Assembly: GCF_014333585.1 (NCBI RefSeq)
Contig: NZ_JACSCW010000008.1
Coordinates: 1-64,000, forward strand
DNA: 64,000 nucleotides
From: Hymenobacter sp. BT188
GTDB taxonomy: Bacteria > Bacteroidota > Bacteroidia > Cytophagales > Hymenobacteraceae
Direction of reading: 5' to 3'
This document shows, in pieces, positions 26,896-35,598 of this stretch. The position numbers and the translations under genes were made by a program. How positions within the stretch are numbered: the stretch's first letter is position 1; every line of letters begins with the position of its first letter. The notes under the pieces are model-generated. The model was given only the letters and a program-made list of their open reading frames with translations, searched no databases and was not told where the DNA came from.

Positions 26896-26996
26896 GGCCG
26901 TCATGCAGAGCGAAAGCGAAGCATCTCGCCCACTTCGTTGATTAGCATTACAACATCAGCACGCAAGATGCTTCGCTTTCGCTCTGCATGACGGCC
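26896..26996. repeat. Palindromic REP/MITE-like repeat, copy 2
   Basis: A perfect 31-base inverted repeat (26896-26926 with 26966-26996) around a 39-base loop, between two GH43 genes. It matches copy 1 except for a few paired changes in the arm (CGAAAGCG for CGGTAGCG), compensated on the other side. Confidence 0.9.
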
Positions 26997-27025
26997 TGGA
27001 ACTTGACAGTTTACAACTGCATAGA

Positions 27026-28081
27026 ATGAAAAAACTGCTGCTTTTATTGCTGCTCGGCTTTAGCGTAGGACCCGCTGCTTGGGCCCAAACGCCGGCTGCC
27101 TCCGATAACACCTTTACCAATCCGCTTTTGCCTTCCGGAGCCGATCCGTGGAGCATTTACAAAGACGGCTATTATTACTACACCAATACCACCGGCCGCA
27201 ACATTACGCTCTGGAAAACCAAGTCGTTGAGCCAGCTAAAAAACGCGCCTAAAAAGGTAGTCTGGACGCCGCCTGCCACCGGCCCCAACTCCAAAGATAT
27301 CTGGGCGCCGGAGCTACACTATCTGGGGGGCAAATGGTACCTGTACTACGCCGCCGACGCCGGTACCAACCAGACGCACCGGCTCTGGGTGCTCGAAAAC
27401 TCCTCGCCCGATCCGATGGAAGGCACGTGGGTTGATAAAGGAAAAATCACAGACCCCACCGACAAATGGGCCATCGATGGCTCGGTATACGACCACAATG
27501 GGCAGCTGTATTTTGTGTGGTCGGGCTGGGAGGGCGATGTAAACGGCCGGCAGGAAATATACATCGCCAAGATGAAGAACCCCTGGACCATTGACGGGGA
27601 GCGGCACAAGCTATCCACGCCCGTTTTTCACTGGGAGCGCAACGGTGACTTAAATAACCCAAACGATCCGCCTCACGTGGATGTAAATGAGGGGCCGCAA
27701 TTGCTGCGCCATGGCAAGAAAATCCATCTGATTTATTCCGCTAGCGGCTGCTGGACCGATACTTACGCGTTGGGCATGCTCTCCGCCTCCGCTACCAGCG
27801 ACTTGCTCCAGCCCGGCTCCTGGACCAAAACTATCACGCCTGTTTTTCAACAGGCGCCCGTTGTTAAGGTGTATGCGCCGGGCCATAATTCCTTCTTCAA
27901 ATCGCCGGACGGCACTGAAGACTGGATTCTCTACCACGCCAACGACGAGGCAGGCCAGGGCTGCGGTCGTTTCCGCACGCCCCGCGCCCAGAAATTTACC
28001 TGGAACGCCGATGATATGCCCAGCTTTGGGCAGCCCATTTCGACCGGAATACCCTTGCCCAGGCCCTCCGGTGAAAAGTAA
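27026..28081 (+). CDS. GH43 family glycosidase (arabinofuranosidase-like), exported
   Basis: 351 residues. Signal peptide MKKLLLLLLLGFSVGPAAWA, then a single GH43 propeller with Asp40 (SGADPWS), Asp151 (AIDGSVY) and Glu222 (NEGPQLL) as the catalytic triad. It shares WTPPATGPNS, WAPELHYLGGKWYLYYA, YAPGHNSFFKSPDG and FTWNADDMPSFGQP with the genes at 25832 and 37306. It is followed by a GH-A clan hydrolase gene, probably the same transcript. Likely acts on arabinan or arabinogalactan fragments; the exact linkage is not readable. Confidence 0.93.
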   Translation: MKKLLLLLLLGFSVGPAAWAQTPAASDNTFTNPLLPSGADPWSIYKDGYYYYTNTTGRNITLWKTKSLSQLKNAPKKVVWTPPATGPNSKDIWAPELHYLGGKWYLYYAADAGTNQTHRLWVLENSSPDPMEGTWVDKGKITDPTDKWAIDGSVYDHNGQLYFVWSGWEGDVNGRQEIYIAKMKNPWTIDGERHKLSTPVFHWERNGDLNNPNDPPHVDVNEGPQLLRHGKKIHLIYSASGCWTDTYALGMLSASATSDLLQPGSWTKTITPVFQQAPVVKVYAPGHNSFFKSPDGTEDWILYHANDEAGQGCGRFRTPRAQKFTWNADDMPSFGQPISTGIPLPRPSGEK

Positions 28082-28218
28082 CGTTGCTAGCGAAGCCAAT
28101 AAGCAGCAAGAAATGGACAACTGTACATATACTGTTGCCCCTGGCCAGCACTAGTAAATAGCCCCGAAGCCCTTGAAAACATTCTTATCCATCCACACTC
28201 TCCCCAAATTTTAAGCGC

Positions 28219-29361
28219 ATGAAGAAAGCTCTGCTATTTATTCTGCTGTTGCTGGTGGCAACGCCTGACGTTCAGCTACAAGCACAAAATCGAAAAACCA
28301 AAGCGGCCAAAACGACCAAAGCTGCGGTTGGTACCCGTTGGACACCCGAAAAGGCCAATGCATGGTACAAAGCCCAGGATTGGATGTCGGGGGCCAATTT
28401 TACGCCCAGCACGGCCATCAACCAGCTCGAAATGTGGCAGGCTGCCACCTTCGATCCTGCTACCATTGATAAAGAACTAGGCTACGCCGAAAGTATTGGG
28501 TTCAATACCATGCGCGTGTTTTTGCATCACCTGGCCTGGGAGCAAGACCCGCAAGGATTTAAGAAGCGCATGGGTCAGTACCTGGACATTGCCGATAAGC
28601 ATAAGATCAAGACCATGTTCGTGTTCTTTGATGACTGCTGGAACAAGGACTACAAAGCCGGTCCGCAACCCGCGCCCAAGCCCGGTATTCACAACTCCGG
28701 CTGGGTGCAGGACCCCGGCGGCGAGCCTACTTCTCAGGACTCGACCATGTTGCCAGTGTTGCAGAAGTACGTGACCGACGTGATGACGCAGTTCAAGAAT
28801 GACAAGCGTATTCTGCTCTGGGACTTGTATAACGAGCCGGGCAACAGTAACCACAAGGAAAACTCTTTGCCGCTGGTGCGCAACGTATTCCGCTGGGCCC
28901 GCGCTGTCAACCCTGACCAGCCGCTGAGCGTGGGCCTTTGGGCCTGGGATTTTGAGAAGCTGAACACCTTTCAAGCCCTAAACTCCGATGTCATTACCTA
29001 CCACTGCTACGACGATACGCCCGCCCACCAGCGCATCATTGAGATACTGGAAACCCACGGCCGGCCACTTATCTGCACCGAGTACATGGCCCGTATTCGC
29101 AACAGCCGGTTTGCCAACATTATGCCTTTGCTGAAAAAGCAGAACGTGGGAGCTATCAACTGGGGCTTGGTGGCAGGCAAAACGAACACCAAGTACCAGT
29201 GGGATACGCCTCTGGCCGACGGTAGTGAGCCAATTGAGTGGTTTCACGAAGTATTTCATCCCGATGGCACGCCCTACCGTCAGGACGAAGCGAGCGTGAT
29301 TAAGAGACTCAACGCCGAAAAAGCCGATGCCGCCATTGAAGCAGCACTCAAGGCCAAATAG
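28219..29361 (+). CDS. Exported GH-A clan glycoside hydrolase (cellulase-like)
   Basis: 380 residues with a Sec signal (MKKALLFILLLLVATPDVQL) and a Lys-rich linker. The TIM-barrel has WMSGANFTPSTAINQLEMWQ, GFNTMRVFLHHLAWEQDP, TMFVFFDDCWN, LLWDLYNEPGN (acid/base Glu), VITYHCYDD and LICTEYMAR (nucleophile Glu), then INWGLVAGKTNT. This is the GH-A two-glutamate layout; relatives are usually named cellulase-family or 1,4-beta-xylanase, but the family number is not certain. It follows two GH43 genes and ends at a strong terminator, so a role in the same glycan breakdown is likely. Confidence 0.85.
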   Translation: MKKALLFILLLLVATPDVQLQAQNRKTKAAKTTKAAVGTRWTPEKANAWYKAQDWMSGANFTPSTAINQLEMWQAATFDPATIDKELGYAESIGFNTMRVFLHHLAWEQDPQGFKKRMGQYLDIADKHKIKTMFVFFDDCWNKDYKAGPQPAPKPGIHNSGWVQDPGGEPTSQDSTMLPVLQKYVTDVMTQFKNDKRILLWDLYNEPGNSNHKENSLPLVRNVFRWARAVNPDQPLSVGLWAWDFEKLNTFQALNSDVITYHCYDDTPAHQRIIEILETHGRPLICTEYMARIRNSRFANIMPLLKKQNVGAINWGLVAGKTNTKYQWDTPLADGSEPIEWFHEVFHPDGTPYRQDEASVIKRLNAEKADAAIEAALKAK

Positions 29362-29377
29362 TTGTTTACTAGCCCAT

Positions 29378-29415
29378 AAAAAAGCCCCCCAGAGTAGCTC
29401 TGGGGGGCTTTTTTA
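29378..29415. terminator. Bidirectional terminator (AAAAAGCCCCCCAG family)
   Basis: AAAAAAGCCCCCCAGAG pairs with CTCTGGGGGGCTTTTTT around a 3-base loop, between the convergent GH-A and galT genes. Confidence 0.93.
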
Positions 29416-29447
29416 TGTAGCAGCATCCGCTTGTCTCAACGATGTAG

Positions 29448-30515
29448 CTACTTGGCTTCCGTTCCAGACGCCGCCGTCTGCTTATAATGCACGGCGGGCA
29501 AACTGCGCAGGCGTTCGGCCGCAAACTCTGCGGTTACGTCGCGTTGGGGGTTGGCCAGCAGTTCGTAGCCTACCATAAACTTACGCACTGTGGCGGAGCG
29601 CAGCAGCGGCGGGTAGAAATGCATATGCAAGTGCCAGCTTTCGTGCGCTTGCCCGTCGGTAGGGCGCTGGTGCAGGCCGGCAGAGTAGGGGAAGGAAATC
29701 TGAAACAGGTTGTCGTAGCGAATCGTGAGCTGGCGCAGAATAGCAGCAAACGCGTCTTTCTCATCGCTGGTCAGCTGCTCAATGCTGGTTACGTGGCGCC
29801 GCGAAACGATCAGCGTCTCGTAGGGCCACACAGCCCAGAAGGGCACTAGCGCCACAAAGTGCTCGTTTTCGACCACCACCCGGGTTTTCTCCTGTAGCTC
29901 CACTTCCAGATAATTACTGAGCAAGCTGCGGCCGTGCTCAGCAAAGTAAGCGGCCTGCTGAACGGTTTCCTTTGCTGGGTCAGATGGCACCGTCCGCTGC
30001 GCCCAGATCTGGCCGTGCGGGTGCGGGTTGCTGGCACCCATCATCGCGCCCTTGTTCTCAAATATCTGCACGTAATTAATGTCCGGCCGGGCACCTAGCT
30101 CCACGTACTGCTCTACCCACAGATCCACCACACGCCGAATAGCGGGTTCGTCCATCTCCGGTAAGGTCAGATCGTGGCGGGGCGAAAAGCAGATAACACG
30201 CGCCACGCCCGATTCAGATTCGGCACGCAGCAGCCCGCCCACGGTTATCTCACCCACGGGTGCATCGGCTTGCAGTGCGGCAAAGTCGTTGGCAAATACG
30301 AATGTGCTATCGTAAGGCGGGTTCACAATGCCCCCCACGCGCGTGTTGCCAGGGCACAGGTAACAAGTCGGGTCGTAGGTAAGCCGCACATCGGCCGGGG
30401 TTTCTTCCTGCTGCCCTTGCCACGGCCGCTTCGAGCGGTGGGGCGACACCAGTATCCACTCACCCGTGAGCGGATTGTAGCGGCGGTGGGAGTGTTCGGC
30501 GGTATCAAATGGCAT
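29448..30515 (-). CDS. galT: Galactose-1-phosphate uridylyltransferase
   Basis: 355 residues, the usual length. GalT exchanges UMP between UDP-glucose and galactose-1-phosphate in the Leloir pathway, in the cytoplasm. The start MPFDTAEHSHRRYNPLTGEW at 30515 fits the family. Visible motifs are CYLCPGNTRVGG (zinc Cys pair), FENKGAMMGASNPHPHGQIW with the catalytic HPH, and the C-terminal HLHMHFYPPLLRS. Upstream in-frame sequence to 30713 overlaps galK and is not family-like. It lies 41 bases downstream of galK on the same strand, an operon. Confidence 0.97.
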   Translation of the reverse strand: MPFDTAEHSHRRYNPLTGEWILVSPHRSKRPWQGQQEETPADVRLTYDPTCYLCPGNTRVGGIVNPPYDSTFVFANDFAALQADAPVGEITVGGLLRAESESGVARVICFSPRHDLTLPEMDEPAIRRVVDLWVEQYVELGARPDINYVQIFENKGAMMGASNPHPHGQIWAQRTVPSDPAKETVQQAAYFAEHGRSLLSNYLEVELQEKTRVVVENEHFVALVPFWAVWPYETLIVSRRHVTSIEQLTSDEKDAFAAILRQLTIRYDNLFQISFPYSAGLHQRPTDGQAHESWHLHMHFYPPLLRSATVRKFMVGYELLANPQRDVTAEFAAERLRSLPAVHYKQTAASGTEAK

Positions 30516-30556
30516 GGCAAGTAGCGATTGATGGTTAATAAATAAGCAGAGCGGCT

Positions 30557-31729
30557 CTATCTGCCTGCCTCTACGCTTTCTACCACTTCTACGCCGCTTA
30601 CTATAGTAGCCTGGTAGGTTTCCAGAGTCAAATTTAGCTCCTGCTGATAGCCGGCTGTCATGTGCTCTACAAAGGCATCTACCTTGTCGGTTTCCACCAA
30701 GTTGATGGTGCAACCTCCAAAGCCGCCTCCCATCATACGGGCTCCCAATACGCCTGGAAGAGGTCGGGCTAACTCTACCAATACGTCCAACTCTTGGCAG
30801 CTTACCTCATACTTATCGCGTAGCCCGGCGTGCGAGCCGTACATTTCCTGACCAAAAGCCTGAAAATTGCCCCCCAGAAGGTGCAAACAGGCCGCTTCTA
30901 CCCGCAGGTTTTCCTCTACCACATACGAGCAGCGACGATACAGCACATCGCCTAGTTCGGTCTGATGCTCTTTTAGTTGGGTCAGTGTAATATCGCGCAG
31001 ACTGTGCACAGTAGGGTAGTATTGCTTGATCAGCGCCACACCCTGCTCGCATTCCTGGCGGCGGGTGTTATATTCAGAGCTAGCCAACGCGTGCTTTACG
31101 CCCGAGTTGCACAGAATCAGACGATAAGTGGTCGTATCAAAAGGAAAGTATTCGTAGTCGAGAGAGCGACAGTCCAGCCGCACGACGTGGCCGGCGCGCC
31201 CAAACAAACTAGCAAACTGATCCATCAGGCCGCTCTTCACGCCGGCAAACTCGTGCTCGGCTGCTTGCCCCATGTGGGCCAGCTCCAAGCGGTCAAATTT
31301 GTCCCCCAGCAGCTTATTCAAAGCAAAACCCAACCCGCATTCTATGGCTGCCGATGACGACATGCCTGCGCCCAGCGGAATATTGCCGCCGAATACACAA
31401 TCGAAGCCTGGCACCACGAGGCCCTTCCTTTGCATCTGTGCCACAACGCCTTTCAGGTAATTCGCCCACTGAGTTTTGCCGGGCTTTACCTCTTCGGTCA
31501 GTGAAAAATCATGCGTCTCATTTAAGTCTTGCGCCACCAAGCGGGCAGTATCACTGCCGTTTAGTCCTACCGCAAAGTGAATCTCTTTATCTACTGCGGC
31601 AGGCAGTACAAAGCCACCATTATAATCAGTGTGCTCACCAATCAGATTTACCCGACCCGGAGCTCTCACCAAAAGCGGGGCGTACCCGAAGTGGTCTTGG
31701 AAGGCAGTAGTTATAGATTGAGACGACAT
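30557..31729 (-). CDS. galK: Galactokinase
   Basis: 390 residues, normal length. GalK phosphorylates alpha-D-galactose at C1 with ATP. GHMP-kinase motifs are all present: APGRVNLIGEHTDYNGGFVL (galactose signature), PLGAGMSSSAAIECG (ATP-binding) and GARMMGGGFGGCTINLV. The gene starts at the ATG 31729-31727 and leads the galK-galT operon. A LacI-type palindrome (31807-31820) stands about 78 bases upstream, so the pair is probably induced together with the arabinan/galactan genes. Confidence 0.98.
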   Translation of the reverse strand: MSSQSITTAFQDHFGYAPLLVRAPGRVNLIGEHTDYNGGFVLPAAVDKEIHFAVGLNGSDTARLVAQDLNETHDFSLTEEVKPGKTQWANYLKGVVAQMQRKGLVVPGFDCVFGGNIPLGAGMSSSAAIECGLGFALNKLLGDKFDRLELAHMGQAAEHEFAGVKSGLMDQFASLFGRAGHVVRLDCRSLDYEYFPFDTTTYRLILCNSGVKHALASSEYNTRRQECEQGVALIKQYYPTVHSLRDITLTQLKEHQTELGDVLYRRCSYVVEENLRVEAACLHLLGGNFQAFGQEMYGSHAGLRDKYEVSCQELDVLVELARPLPGVLGARMMGGGFGGCTINLVETDKVDAFVEHMTAGYQQELNLTLETYQATIVSGVEVVESVEAGR

Positions 31730-31806
31730 AAAGGCATACAGCTAAAATGAACAAAAAAAGGGGAGGGGCAACAGTAAGGCTAAAGGTGAGAAACCCAGTT
31801 GTAAAA

Positions 31807-31820
31807 CGCAAACGATTGCG
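31807..31820. promoter_or_regulatory. LacI-type operator upstream of galK (CGCAAACGATTGCG)
   Basis: CGCAAACGATTGCG, palindromic in its outer five bases, about 78 bases upstream of galK. Same type as the perfect site at 32374-32387. Confidence 0.7.
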
Positions 31821-32373
31821 CCTATTAGTCACTAATAGGTATGGATTATTGTTATCAGCTTGGAGTAAGGAAATGGATACGAAGAACACTCATTAGTAGG
31901 TGATAAACCAGTCTATGAGTCAGACAAATGACTCACTTTAATAATGATACATTGTTGATGTAATCATCTGTAAATGCAATAGTTAACTAAATAAATCGTG
32001 ATTGAAAACGTAATTGGCGCTGCTGCTGAATTAGGTGTTTGACCTACTGAGTTATGAGCTGTACTGCATAAAATTCTTTCTAAACTCATGCTCTAATTCA
32101 CACGCTAAAACGCACTGGATGCTACTTTATATAATGCAGGATTTCCTGACTATTGTTTTATGATTGAATTGTTCAGCTAATATAAATTGCATGATTTGTC
32201 TTGACATTAGTTTAATTTCCTGTTATCCTTACAACACTTAATCAGTTGGTTGAGAACTATAATGCCCCTTAGCGCGCATTTTCGCTCACTTTTCTTTGGC
32301 CACTACCAGTAGTATTTCAGTTCACCCCGAAGATTAGTTCTTCCTGGTTAACTGATTTTTTTAACAAACAGTC

Positions 32374-32387
32374 CGCAAACGTTTGCG
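32374..32387. promoter_or_regulatory. LacI-type operator upstream of susC (CGCAAACGTTTGCG)
   Basis: A perfect 14-base palindrome CGCAAACGTTTGCG, about 86 bases before the susC start. It is the best match among the CGCAAA-type sites and probably binds the LacI protein encoded at 19840-20925. Confidence 0.8.
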
Positions 32388-32472
32388 CCAAATTGTAAGA
32401 TTTGCTTGCCATTCATATGTGCTCCTATTCTCCTCTTCTGAACGAACACCTTCCTTATCCTACCCTTTCTCT

Positions 32473-35400
32473 ATGAAAAAGACTGTACCCAAGCTGCGTT
32501 GGCTCGCCATTCCAGCGCTTATCTGCTACCTGCCCCTTACCGTAGCCGCCGAGGCTAACGCCGCGGCCAGCGTGCGTGCGGCACTGCCTTTAGCTGCAAT
32601 AATCCAGGCCCCTGACGTAACCGTAACTGGTCGTGTAACGGATGAAAAAGGGGAGGGCCTGCCTGGTGTTAACGTAGTGGTAAAAGGCACTTCCAACGGC
32701 ACCAGCACTGATGTTGACGGTCGGTATAGCATCACCGTGCCGGACAATGCAACATTGGTGGTATCCTACGTGGGCTATACGCCCCGGGAAATTGCCGTAG
32801 GTGGCCGCACTACCATTGATGTACCACTGGCCCCTGATGCACAGTCTCTTAGCGAGGTAGTGGTGGTGGGCTATCTTACTCAAAACCGCCAGGATGTGAC
32901 GGGCTCGGTCGCATCAGTGAGTTCTGAGGATATTCGTCGGGCTCCGGTAGCTACCGTCAACGAGGCAATTCAGGGTCGTTTGCCGGGCGTTACCGTTACC
33001 AGCTCCGGTCAGCCAGGCCAGGCCTCTAACGTGAATGTTCGTGGTATTGGCACGCTGGGAGGTACCAGCAGCGGTCCATTGTATATCGTTGACGGACTAT
33101 GGACTGATAATGTGCGTGACTTCAATCCGGCCGATGCTGAATCGGTGCAGGTGCTAAAAGATGCGGCTTCCCTAGCCGCGTATGGCTCGCGGGGGGCAAA
33201 TGGCGTGGTAATCATCACGACGCGTAAAGGTCGTGCTGGTACTCCAGCTATTACATTCAATGGCTACACAGGAGTGCAGAACATTGCGAAACGCTACGAC
33301 CTGATGGGCGCACAGGAGTGGGCAGCGGTGAATAATCTGGCATATGAGAATGCCGGTTTGCCACGCCAGCCTGCGTCCAGCCAGCTTACGGGCACCGATA
33401 CTGACTGGCAAGATGAGCTGTTTCAAACGGGTCGAATCCAAGACTATAACCTTGGCTTCTCGGGCGGCAATGAGTCGTCGAACTTCCTGATTTCGGCTGG
33501 CTACTTCAACCAGAAAGGCACTATCGTAGGTCCTAAGTTTGAGCGCTATAGTCTGCGCCTTAACTCAGGCTTTAATCGTGGCCGTCTGCGTGTGGGCCAA
33601 AATGCCCTGCTTACCCGAGCCGATCAGGTGCGGGTAAACGGACTGCCCTTTATTGATGTCGTGCGGCTTCCCCCAACGCTGCCCGTCTTAGACCCTGCTA
33701 ATCCAGGAGGCTTTGCGTTTGGTAATTCTAATAATAACACGTTCGGCACCAACCCCATCGCCAGCCAGGATTTGCTGCGCAGCACTGGCCTTTCTTACCG
33801 TTTACAAGGCAACATCTTCGGCGAGGTGTCCATATTTGACTTTCTGCGCTACCGGCTCAACTTAGCGACTGAGCTGCATAATTTTCGCGATGAAGACCGG
33901 CGTAAGTATGGGCAGCAGCGGCAGAATGACCCTCTGAACCCATCATTCCTGTTTCAAGGCAGAGGCAGTGAACTGTTCCTGATGGCGGAGAACACACTGA
34001 CGTTTGACCGAAGCTTCGGCAACAATAATGTTACGGCGGTAGTGGGTTACTCGGAGCAGAAAAACACGTTCGAGATATCGCGCGCTACCAACCGCGGCTA
34101 CGGCACTGGACCAACTTATTACTGGTCGTTAGATGCTGGCTCCCAGAACCCGGCCGTAAGTGGCAGCACCGATATCTGGACCAAGCGCTCCTATTTTGCT
34201 CAGGTAACCTACGATTATAACCAGCGCTACCTGCTCACAGGTGCTTATCGCCGCGATGGTTCTTCCCGTTTCAGTCCCGAAAATCTGTATGGAGACTTCT
34301 ACGCTGCATCAGCTGGCTGGCGCGTTTCGGAGGAGGCTTTCTTCGATGGTATAACAGCTATCAGCAACCTGAAGGTGCGCGGTAGCTACGGACAGCTCGG
34401 TAACGATGGCTTGCCCGGCAACTACTTATATCAAGGGTTCATCAACCCCAACGTTAACTATCCTTTTGGAACAAGCCAGACGGTATTAAATGGTAACGCT
34501 CAAACACAATTGGCTAGTACGGGAATCAGATGGGAGACCAGAGCTACCACAAACATTGGTTTTGACATAGGGCTACTGGAAGACCGGTTTACGTTCTCTG
34601 CCGACTACTACGTATCGCGCACGAAAGATGCTCTAGTGGCTCCTGATCCGGCCTTTTTCCTGGGTAACGCAGGCATCAACCCTTATAGAAACTTGGGCCG
34701 CATTGAGAACCGAGGCTTTGAGTTTTTAGCCAGCTACAATGAGAACCGGAGCAAGTTCCGCTATGGCATTCAGGCCAACCTAAGCACATTGAAAAATAAA
34801 GTGCTGGAACTGACAGACGTGCCTGGGCAAGTATTCAACGCTGGCCCTGAGGGCGGCATTACCCGCACAGAAGTGGGTTATCCCGTTGGCTCGTTCTATC
34901 TGTACCAGTTCGATGGCATTTTCCAGACGGGAGACAACATTGCGAACAGTGCTCAGCCCGACGCTCAGCCCGGTGACGTACGCTACAAAGACCTCAACGG
35001 CGACGGCAGAATTACCGACGATGCTGATCGAGCGCATTCTGGTAGCCCTTTCCCCAAATTGCAGTATGGCGTTAACCTGACCTCTGGATATGGTGGGTTC
35101 GATCTGGCTGTGTTCTTCCAGGGAGTTTCGGGCAATGATGTGTGGAACGCCACGCGCTTCTGGACCGACCGTTTGGACGAGAATAGCGCCTATCGTAGCG
35201 ACCTGAACCCCTGGACGATTACTAACCCTTCCACAACTACGCCTCGGCCGGTGAAAGAAGGTCCATCGGCTCGTAACAACAGCCGGGCAGCTTCCACGCG
35301 CTGGCTGGAAAGCGGCTCGTATATGCGCCTGAAAAACATCCAGCTTGGCTACACCATTCCGAAGGAGGTGCTTGAGCGCGTGAAAGGAATAAGCAGCGTG

Positions 35401-35562
35401 CGCGTGTACCTCACGGGCCAAAACGTATTCACCATTACTGACTATTCTGGCTATGACCCCGAAACAATCGGGGGCGGGGGCGGCGTGCTTACTCGTGGCC
35501 TAGATGAAGGCAGCTACCCGAATGTGCGCACCTTCACCGCAGGTATTCAGCTGGGTTTTTAG
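32473..35562 (+). CDS. SusC/RagA-family TonB-dependent outer-membrane transporter
   Basis: 1029 residues. Signal peptide (MKKTVPKLRWLAIPALICYL), carboxypeptidase-like regulatory domain (VTGRVTDEKGEGLPGVNVVV), the SusC signature EVVVVGYLTQNRQDV, plug (EAIQGRLPGVTVTSSG, NVRGIGTLGG, YIVDGLWTD, VLKDAASLAAYGSRGANGVV) and a barrel ending TAGIQLGF. It imports oligosaccharides from the arabinan/galactan locus with the SusD encoded 36 bases downstream. The ATG at 32473 is chosen for its signal peptide; a longer frame starts with a TTG inside the operator. Confidence 0.96.
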   Translation: MKKTVPKLRWLAIPALICYLPLTVAAEANAAASVRAALPLAAIIQAPDVTVTGRVTDEKGEGLPGVNVVVKGTSNGTSTDVDGRYSITVPDNATLVVSYVGYTPREIAVGGRTTIDVPLAPDAQSLSEVVVVGYLTQNRQDVTGSVASVSSEDIRRAPVATVNEAIQGRLPGVTVTSSGQPGQASNVNVRGIGTLGGTSSGPLYIVDGLWTDNVRDFNPADAESVQVLKDAASLAAYGSRGANGVVIITTRKGRAGTPAITFNGYTGVQNIAKRYDLMGAQEWAAVNNLAYENAGLPRQPASSQLTGTDTDWQDELFQTGRIQDYNLGFSGGNESSNFLISAGYFNQKGTIVGPKFERYSLRLNSGFNRGRLRVGQNALLTRADQVRVNGLPFIDVVRLPPTLPVLDPANPGGFAFGNSNNNTFGTNPIASQDLLRSTGLSYRLQGNIFGEVSIFDFLRYRLNLATELHNFRDEDRRKYGQQRQNDPLNPSFLFQGRGSELFLMAENTLTFDRSFGNNNVTAVVGYSEQKNTFEISRATNRGYGTGPTYYWSLDAGSQNPAVSGSTDIWTKRSYFAQVTYDYNQRYLLTGAYRRDGSSRFSPENLYGDFYAASAGWRVSEEAFFDGITAISNLKVRGSYGQLGNDGLPGNYLYQGFINPNVNYPFGTSQTVLNGNAQTQLASTGIRWETRATTNIGFDIGLLEDRFTFSADYYVSRTKDALVAPDPAFFLGNAGINPYRNLGRIENRGFEFLASYNENRSKFRYGIQANLSTLKNKVLELTDVPGQVFNAGPEGGITRTEVGYPVGSFYLYQFDGIFQTGDNIANSAQPDAQPGDVRYKDLNGDGRITDDADRAHSGSPFPKLQYGVNLTSGYGGFDLAVFFQGVSGNDVWNATRFWTDRLDENSAYRSDLNPWTITNPSTTTPRPVKEGPSARNNSRAASTRWLESGSYMRLKNIQLGYTIPKEVLERVKGISSVRVYLTGQNVFTITDYSGYDPETIGGGGGVLTRGLDEGSYPNVRTFTAGIQLGF

Positions 35563-35598
35563 CCTAGGGCGTTTCCTCCAATTCTCAACTGATCAGAC

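Larger units (their letters stand above)
31730..32472. other. Large divergent intergenic region, galK to susC
   Basis: 743 AT-rich bases between the divergent galK and susC genes. It holds LacI-type operators near each gene (31807-31820 and 32374-32387) and must contain both promoters. No gene seen. Confidence 0.75.
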
